Of a stretch of DNA of 64,000 bases, positions 58,165 to 64,000 are shown in pieces. The first letter of the stretch is position 1. Each line of letters starts with the position of its first letter. Source of the DNA: Rhyacichthys aspro (Eukaryota > Chordata > Actinopteri > Gobiiformes > Rhyacichthyidae). The stretch lies in assembly GCA_036850595.1 (NCBI GenBank), contig CM072159.1:33531660-33595659 (forward strand), written 5' to 3'. A program made the position numbers and the translations under genes. The notes under the pieces were generated by a model. The model saw only the letters and a program-made list of their open reading frames with translations, did not search any database and was not told where the DNA came from.

Positions 58165-58545
58165 ATTGAATCATCACTTGGACCAAGTAAGTAATGACTG
58201 TAATAAAGTTCTCTGTAGGAACAGGCTGGTGTCTATAAAACAAACCATAAGAATGTATTCAAACAGAAACAGATTCACCTAAACTGATTAAAATGTCTAA
58301 ATATTGATTATAATTGTTTTTCAGGTTGTGCTGCTGCCGAGTCGGACTCTACAGATGTTTATTTACTTTATACTAAAACCAATCAAACATGAAATCACTT
58401 AGAATCAGTATTTTACTCATAATGATTTGCTAAATTGGTGTAAGTTTCTTATTTTTAATAGTCCTAATTAATAATTACAACTATGATTATCACTGTAATC
58501 AATCTTTCTTTTGATTTTGAGCATAATAAAAACTGAAGCATGGCC
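58165..58545 (+). other. 3' UTR of the ZP gene with a possible intron
   Basis: A donor GTAAGT at 58188 and an acceptor TTTTTCAG ending near 58324 suggest a short intron after the stop codon. An AATAAA signal lies at about 58525. The stop is only about 24 bases before that junction, so nonsense-mediated decay would not be expected. Confidence 0.45.
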
Positions 58546-59820
58546 CTGTGTCTTTTAACTCATTTAAATAGATGTGTTGTTGCTGAGGCTGAAATATGTT
58601 CAAACAGAAAACATTTAAAGTAGGTTTGTTGTTACCAGTAACAAGTGTCTATTTTTGTTTTTTAAAAATTCTGAAAATAATCAAATACTTCTTTGTGATC
58701 AGGACGAAAGTTGTTTATAAGATTAATGATAATGACGTAACAGTGTAATAGAGTAATATGGGATTAGTGTTTGAAATATCAACATTAGTTTAAAAAATAC
58801 ACACTTTTACCAAGAAAAAATATAACTTGAAAAGGGCAGTTTTGTCCCGAAACAGGTTCTGAAGTTTAAATAAGACACACAGCTTAATTTAACAATGTTT
58901 TTAACTCGTAAAATCAGCAAATAGCACCAACATTTAACATAAAAGAAAACACGTCTTAACTGTGTCTGTCTTCAACAAAAACAACATTGTGTTGTTGTTC
59001 ACATATTCATTTATTATTTTTACTGAAGTCAAACTCAAAAACAGAGAAAAAGAGAAACCTCCCACAACAACCACTGCTATACTCCACTAAACACTCCTAC
59101 AGTTCCATTAGAGACAAGTTTAACCTCATTTCCTCATGTGTTCTAATGCTTTTATAAAGTCTAACCTCATTATTCCACAAACATCAAACTTAACGTTGCA
59201 CAAATGTCCAAAGTCTGAACTCCTTTAAACACGTGAGGCATGTTGCTTTAAGAAGGTGAAGACCTGCTGCGTAGTTTTAAGGAGGGTTTTAGAGCGCGTT
59301 TAATGAAAGGATGGACATGTGGGCGGAGCTTCCCTGATGATTGACAGGTCAAACCCGTGGGACAGATACTTTAACATGTTTAATTTCACCTGTGAACTCA
59401 AGAGGCGTGTGTGAACAACATGCACTGATGTGCATCTGAACTATGGACAAAATGAACACCTTCATTCTTAAATATCATATAAATAAAAGAGATAGACATA
59501 CATTTATACAAACCTTACCTTTGTCTTTTACTTTAATTAAATCCATATTGTGACACGAGGAGCAGCAGGATAATAATAATAATAATATAATCATAAACGA
59601 CAGGACAACAGAGCCAGAGCAGTCCAGGTGTCTGCAGGTGAATAAAGGACGTCCTGGTTCTGGACAGATTTAGTTGAACCACTCTCTGTTTGTTTGTAAG
59701 ACTCCTGTGACAAAAACTAATCAATAACAAAACATTTACAGCAGTTTATCGTTCAAATTAAAAGACCTTGTCTTTCTTATTTAATATAAAGCACATTTAC
59801 TTTTTATAGTTTAGTCCTAG
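58546..59820. other. Intergenic DNA, no gene recognised
   Basis: AT-rich single-copy sequence between the convergent ZP gene (+) and lectin gene 2 (-). No array, exon or RNA gene is supported. Confidence 0.4.
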
Positions 59821-59822
59821 TT

Positions 59823-60342
59823 CTGGTTTGGTCCTGGTCCTGGTTCTGGTCTTGGTCCTGGTCCTGGTCCTGGTCCTGGTCCTGGTCTTGTTCTGGTCTG
59901 GTCCTGGTCCTGGTCTTGTTCTGGTTCGGTTCTGGTTTTGGTCTGGTCCTGGTTTTGGTCTGGTCCTGGTTTTCTCTGGTCTTTTCTCAGATGTTGGTGT
60001 AGACCTGGACTCGCTCTTGTTTTTTAAATATTCGGACAGATGTTTTTTTGGTCCTGGTCCTGGTCCTGGTCCTGGTCCTAGTCCTGGTTCTGGTCCTGTT
60101 CCGGTTCTGGTTTTGGTCTGGTCCTGGTTTTGGTCTGGTTCTGGTCCTGGTCCTGGTCCTGGTCCTGGTCCTGGTCCGGTTCTGGTTTTGGTCTGGTCCT
60201 GGTTTTGGTCTGGTTCTGGTTCTGGTTCTGGTTCTGGTCCTGGTCCGGTTCTGGTTTTGGTCTGGTCCTGGTTTTGGTCTGGTCCTGGTTTTCTCTGGTC
60301 TTTACTCAGATGTTGGTGTAGACCTGGACTCGCTCTTGTTTT
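59823..60342 (-). repeat. Low-complexity CAGGAC array downstream of lectin gene 2
   Basis: On the + strand it is GGTCCTGGTCCTGGTTCTGG and similar, with a loose 6-bp and 12-bp period. It includes a duplicated piece at 59983-60055, which matches 60290-60365, the end of the last lectin exon. Confidence 0.9.
59983..60055 (-). pseudogene. Duplicated fragment of the last lectin gene 2 exon end
   Basis: It has the same sequence as around the stop codon of the lectin gene (CTCTTGTTTTTTAAATATTC on the + strand) with minor changes, lying 305 bases downstream inside the array. It probably arose by slippage that carried the exon end into the array. Confidence 0.6.
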
Positions 60343-62602
60343 TTAAATATTCGGACAGGTGTTATTTTGGTCCTGGTCCTGGTCCGGATCTCGGGTGAAG
60401 ACCTCTCCGGTCTTGGTCCTGGTCCAACTGAACTTGACGTTTCCGTTCAGACCAAGGTTGATCCAGCGCTGCTTCAACTAAAAACAAGATTTAATAAGAT
60501 CCATGAGTCTGGACCTGGTCTAGGACTGGACTATGATCCAGGAGGGTCCAGGATGGTCTGGTCCTAGTCCTGGTCTAGTCCTGGTCTCATCTGGTCCAGG
60601 ATGGGATGGTCTGGTCTAGTCCTGGTCTAGTCCTGGTCTAGTCCTGGTCTAGTCCTGGTCTAGTCCTGGTCTGGTCCTGGTCTGGTCCTGGTCTGGTCCT
60701 GGTCTAGTCCTGGTCTTACCTGGTCCAGGATGGTCTGGTTCAGATTCAGGTCTGAGTTCTTCTTGATTCTGAGTCTGATCCGTCTTCGTTTGGCTTCGAC
60801 TGAAACAGAAAAAACTGAGTCTGAATAAATTATGCAAATGAGCCGTGCATTCATGTAATTATGTAAATCATGTAAATTATGTAAATTATGTAAATTATGT
60901 AAATTATGTAAATTATGTAAATCATGTAAATTATGTAAATCATGTAAATCGTGTAAATTATGTAAATCATGTAAATTATGTAAATTATGTAAATCGTGTA
61001 AATTATGTAAATCATGTAAATTATGTAAATCGTGTAAATTATGTAAATTATGTAAATCGTGTAAATTATGTAAATTATGTAAATTATGTAAATCATGTAA
61101 ATTATGTAAATCATGTAAATTATGTAAATCGTGTAAATCATGTAAATTATGTAAATTATGTATTATTATGTAAATGAATCTACTTTTCATTAACTAGGGT
61201 TAGGGTTAGGTCCAGTACCAGACCAGGACTAGACCAGGACCAGACCAGGACTAGACCAGGACCAGACCAGGACTAGGACCCGGTCCAGTCCCGGTCCAGA
61301 CCTGTGCCAGTCCCGGTCCAGACCCGGTCCAGGCTGGTCTTACTCTTCTGGCAGATCAAGTACATCTGTGTGGTGCAGGGGTAGGTCTGCATGAGGTAGG
61401 TGGTGGTCTCGAGGGCCACACATCCTGCTCCTGAAGGACTTCCTGGTTTCCAGTGGATCAAAGTCGCCTCAGACCCGTCAGTCCACTTCCACGAGTCCCG
61501 GTAAAGTCCGATCCACCCGGGACCGGACATGATCCCCTTCAGAGCCTCGGTCTGAGTCTGGTTCAAGACCGGGGCCAGGTCTGTGAACTGGACCCTGCAG
61601 TGGTCTCGGGCCTCGCTCCAGGTTTTAGGTTCATCAACGAAAACAAAACTCGGACTGGCTCCAGCTGCAACAGAACAGGTTTTAGATGGATTTAAACAGG
61701 TTTAGGTTGGTTTTCAACAGGTTTTAGCTGGATTTAAACAGGTTTGGGTTGGTTTTCAACAGGTTTTAGCTGGATTTAAACAGGTGTGGGTTGGTTTTCA
61801 ACAGGTTCTAACTGGATTTAAACAGGTTTGGGTTGGTTTTCAACAGGTTTTAGCTGGATTTAAACAGGTTTGGGTTGGTTTTCAACAGGTTTTAGATGGA
61901 TTTGAACAGGTTTGGGTTGGTTTTCAACAGGTTTTAGCTGGATTTAAACAGGTTTGGGTTAGTTTTCAACAGGTTTTAACTGGATTTAAACAGGTTTGGG
62001 TTGGTTTTCAACAGGTTTTAGCTGGATTTAAACAGGTTTGGGTTGGTTTTCAACAGGTTTTAGCTGGATTTAAACAGGTTTGGGTTAGTTTTCAACAGGT
62101 TTTAGCTGGATTAGACCTGGTTTTGTCAGGACTAGTCCAGTGTACCTCTGTAGCAGACGAAGGCCAGTCTCGAGCTGCAGTTGAAGTCGTTCCATTCTCC
62201 TGAAGTCCACATCACGACACAGTTCTCGTATCCATCGGTGTTGTCCGGTTTTCCGTTGGCCCACCGAGTGAACCCGGGTCTGGACTGGTCCAAAGACCAC
62301 CTCCAGCTGCTGACGTCGTCCCAGAGTCCGGTCCACCACATGCCGAAAGGCAAAGTGGCTCCGACCTTCACCAGAGCCTGGAAGTCCAGCTGGGTCTCCA
62401 CAGCCGCCAGGTCTCCGTAGTGAGTCCTGCAGAGGGTCCTGGCCTGGGACTGAGTCAGAGATTTGTGAATAGGAACGTAGACCCGATCAGAACCGAGAGG
62501 AACCAACAGGACTGGAACCAGAACCAGTACCAGGACCAAAAACAACCAAAGACCAGGAAAGAAAAAGACAAGGATCAGACAGGACCAGAACCGGACTTCC
62601 AT
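60343..62602 (-). CDS. Secreted protein with two C-type lectin domains (gene 2)
   Basis: Coding exons in order on the - strand: 62602-62146, 61664-61344, 60799-60720 and 60477-60343. Phases 1, 1 and 0 join, giving 330 aa. The N-terminus is long and very hydrophobic (MEVRFWSCLILV, then an LVLVLVLVPVLLV run). Lectin domain 1 (about 45-152) has GLW, WRWS, KPDN and a WND motif (GEWNDFNC). Lectin domain 2 (about 153-259) has WIGLY and WKW but lacks EPN and WND. The C-terminal part matches gene 1 in exon layout and motifs (DLNLNQTILDQ, then KFSW), so the two genes are homologues. The last exon ends in DPDQDQDQ, encoded by sequence like the adjacent array. The start could also be at 62623, or lie after an acceptor (TTTGTACAG) in that area. 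Ligand and role are unknown. Confidence 0.82.
60505..60714 (-). repeat. Array at the donor of lectin gene 2 exon 3
   Basis: On the - strand the units are ACCAGGACTAGACCAGGACC. It starts about 5 bases after the donor at 60719 (GTAAGACCAGG) and fills almost all of intron 60478-60719. Confidence 0.9.
60850..61163 (+). repeat. 9-bp minisatellite ATGTAAATT
   Basis: About 35 copies of TATGTAAAT, CATGTAAAT or CGTGTAAAT in the intron between exons 2 and 3 of lectin gene 2. The 9-bp period keeps frames open on both strands (YVNHVN and HNLHDL) with no coding meaning. Confidence 0.96.
61195..61210 (+). repeat. Short telomere-like repeat
   Basis: TAGGGTTAGGGTTAGG is about two and a half copies of TTAGGG, sitting exactly between two different arrays. 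Confidence 0.8.
61205..61335 (-). repeat. Array at the donor of lectin gene 2 exon 2
   Basis: On the - strand it begins about 10 bases after the donor at 61343 with GGACCGGGTCTGGACCGGGA, then changes to TAGTCCTGGTCTGGTCCTGG units. Confidence 0.8.
61680..62112 (-). repeat. 42-bp minisatellite in the first intron of lectin gene 2
   Basis: About ten units containing, on the + strand, TTGGTTTTCAACAGGTTTTA and GCTGGATTTAAACAGGTTTG. On the - strand it starts about 33 bases after the donor at 62145 and fills intron 61665-62145. Confidence 0.95.
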
Positions 62603-62745
62603 GGTCTCAATAGCTCTGTACAAAGACCCAGAACCAAAGTGATTCTTTTAATTTAATTTATTGAGAGTTAAATATTATTATATTTAATATTCCCAGTGAT
62701 TATTGAAGACAATAACCAGAAGGAAACCAAAGACCAAGAACCAGA

Positions 62746-63262
62746 GAGATCCAGGTTAAAACCAGAGAAAACCAGGTTAAAACCAGAGATCCAGGTCAAA
62801 ACCAGAGAGATCCAGGTTAAAACCAGAGAGATCTAGGTTAAAACCTGAGATCCAGGTTAAAACCAGAGAAAACCAGGTTAAAACCAGAGATCCAGGTTAA
62901 AACCAGAGAGATCCAGGTTAAAACCAGAGAGATCCAGGTTAAAACCAGAGATCCAGGTTAAAACCAGAGAGATCTAGGTTAAAACCAGAGATCCAGGTTA
63001 AAACCAGAGAGATCCAGGTTAAAACCAGAGAGATCCAGGTTAAAACCAGAGATCCAGGTTAAAACCAGAGAGATCTAGGTTAAAACCAGAGATCCAGGTT
63101 AAAACCAGAGATCCAGGTTAAAACCAGAGAAAACCGGGTTAAAACCAGAGATCCAGGTTAAAACCAGAGATCCAGGTTAAAACCAGAGAAAACCGGGTTA
63201 AAACCAGAGATCCAGGTTAAAACCAGAGAGATCCAGGTTAAAACCAGAGATCCAGGTTAAAA
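62746..63262 (+). repeat. Minisatellite AACCAGAGATCCAGGTTAAA
   Basis: About 25 units of 19-23 bp with GAGAGATCCAGG, GAGATCCAGG and GAGAAAACCAGG variants. It lies upstream of lectin gene 2. Confidence 0.95.
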
Positions 63263-64000
63263 CCAGACTGTGACGGAACACGTTTCTCACTCGTTCGTTT
63301 ATTAAGTAGATGTTCGTTCCAGCAGCAGCTAATTCTGAATTTTAAAAGAGACACAAACCTGAGGAAAGCATGATGAGAAATGTAGTCCTCTCCATCTCCA
63401 AAACCAGAGCCAGTTCTGGTTTAGACCTGATCCAAGTCACGGTTTTACAAGTCTGGTCCTGGTCTAACTCCGGTCTAATTCCGGTCTGTTCCGGTCTGCT
63501 TCTCTCATATAATCCTCAGATTTGATTTGATGCAAAGCTGCTCTGATTCTTTGCATTTGAGTTTTGTTTATGAGGCTTCGGCTCAACGACTCTGTAAAAC
63601 CAGGTCTGGGACTTTCTCTGGACTTGAACAGGACTAAACCATGCTTTTGTTATGTCTAGGTTAGATTAATATTTTTATTTAAAGGTACTCTGTGTAAGTT
63701 TTCTCCAGTAGGGGGCGCACATTCCTCCGTTGTTTGTTTTCGAGAAGAAACGATCCAAACCCTCGAGTTTGGAAGAAAACAGTGGAATTATAGGAAATAC
63801 AGGAATCATATCTCATTTATGTTGGAGGTTTGTGTCCAGCAGAGGGCGCTGTGTCAGTGAGCCAGGCCTGATTCTATTGATCTCATTAAATCATCAGGAT
63901 TTATCAGGTTTATTTAATGGAGACCAGTTTGTTTCATGAATTCTGTCCGAAACAGCAGTAAACCTCACTGAGATCATCCTGCTTCATTAAACATTAATAA
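63263..64000. other. Right edge, no gene recognised
   Basis: Single-copy sequence containing two CTCF-like motifs. No exon or RNA gene is supported. Confidence 0.4.
63836..63850 (+). promoter_or_regulatory. CTCF-like motif
   Basis: CCAGCAGAGGGCGCT fits the consensus CCASYAGRKGGCRSY fully. A second copy with one mismatch, CCAGTAGGGGGCGCA, lies at 63705-63719 in the same orientation. Such motifs can also be carried by interspersed repeats. Confidence 0.4.

Noticed and set aside
59828..61190. Low-complexity frames with LVLVLV, GPGPGP, YVNHVN or HNLHDL repeats
   Set aside because: They are periodicity artefacts of 6-, 9- and 12-bp arrays and overlap the introns and exons of the lectin gene.

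Overview
The window looks like teleost fish nuclear DNA. It has spliced vertebrate genes with GT-AG introns, fish-type interspersed repeats and a very high load of minisatellites. The tandem arrays add up to roughly 19 kb, near 30% of the window. Species cannot be told from the sequence. There is one assembly gap of 100 N at 16102-16201.

Layout from left to right. (1) 1-13060: the last four coding exons of dcc, the netrin receptor, on the + strand, with its stop at 9807 and a long AT-rich 3' UTR. Its introns are largely tandem arrays. (2) 14196-16239: an 11-bp array that runs into the gap and comes out on the opposite strand. (3) 16500-20860: two nearly identical copies of a small two-transmembrane, coiled-coil protein gene of unknown function. 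Each has a diverged upstream exon and an intron made of the 11-bp array. (4) 21265-23024: a probable fish interspersed repeat, then an array whose unit mimics a 5' splice site. (5) 23340-26288: a secreted protein with two C-type lectin domains, + strand. (6) 27700-39604: a complete rint1 gene, + strand, 15 coding exons, 772 aa. (7) 40597-43905: a tandemly duplicated interspersed element, its array tail, and another dispersed repeat. (8) 44850-58550: a secreted protein with vWD, C8, EGF/TIL-like and ZP modules, + strand, 17 coding exons, 776 aa. One intron holds a 5.4-kb array of a 12-bp unit. (9) 60343-62602: a second two-lectin-domain gene, - strand, 330 aa, homologous to the first. (10) 62746-64000: an array followed by DNA with two CTCF-like sites.

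The genes do not form one pathway. DCC is an axon-guidance receptor, RINT1 is a Golgi-to-ER tethering factor, and the lectin and ZP proteins look secreted. What unites the window is how the introns are built. In about ten introns of six unrelated genes a minisatellite starts within about 5-35 bases of the 5' splice donor. Several arrays share a CCAGG-CTAAA vocabulary. I consider this the most interesting signal here. All exon structures were assembled by eye from splice sites, reading frame and recalled family similarity; no alignment was run.
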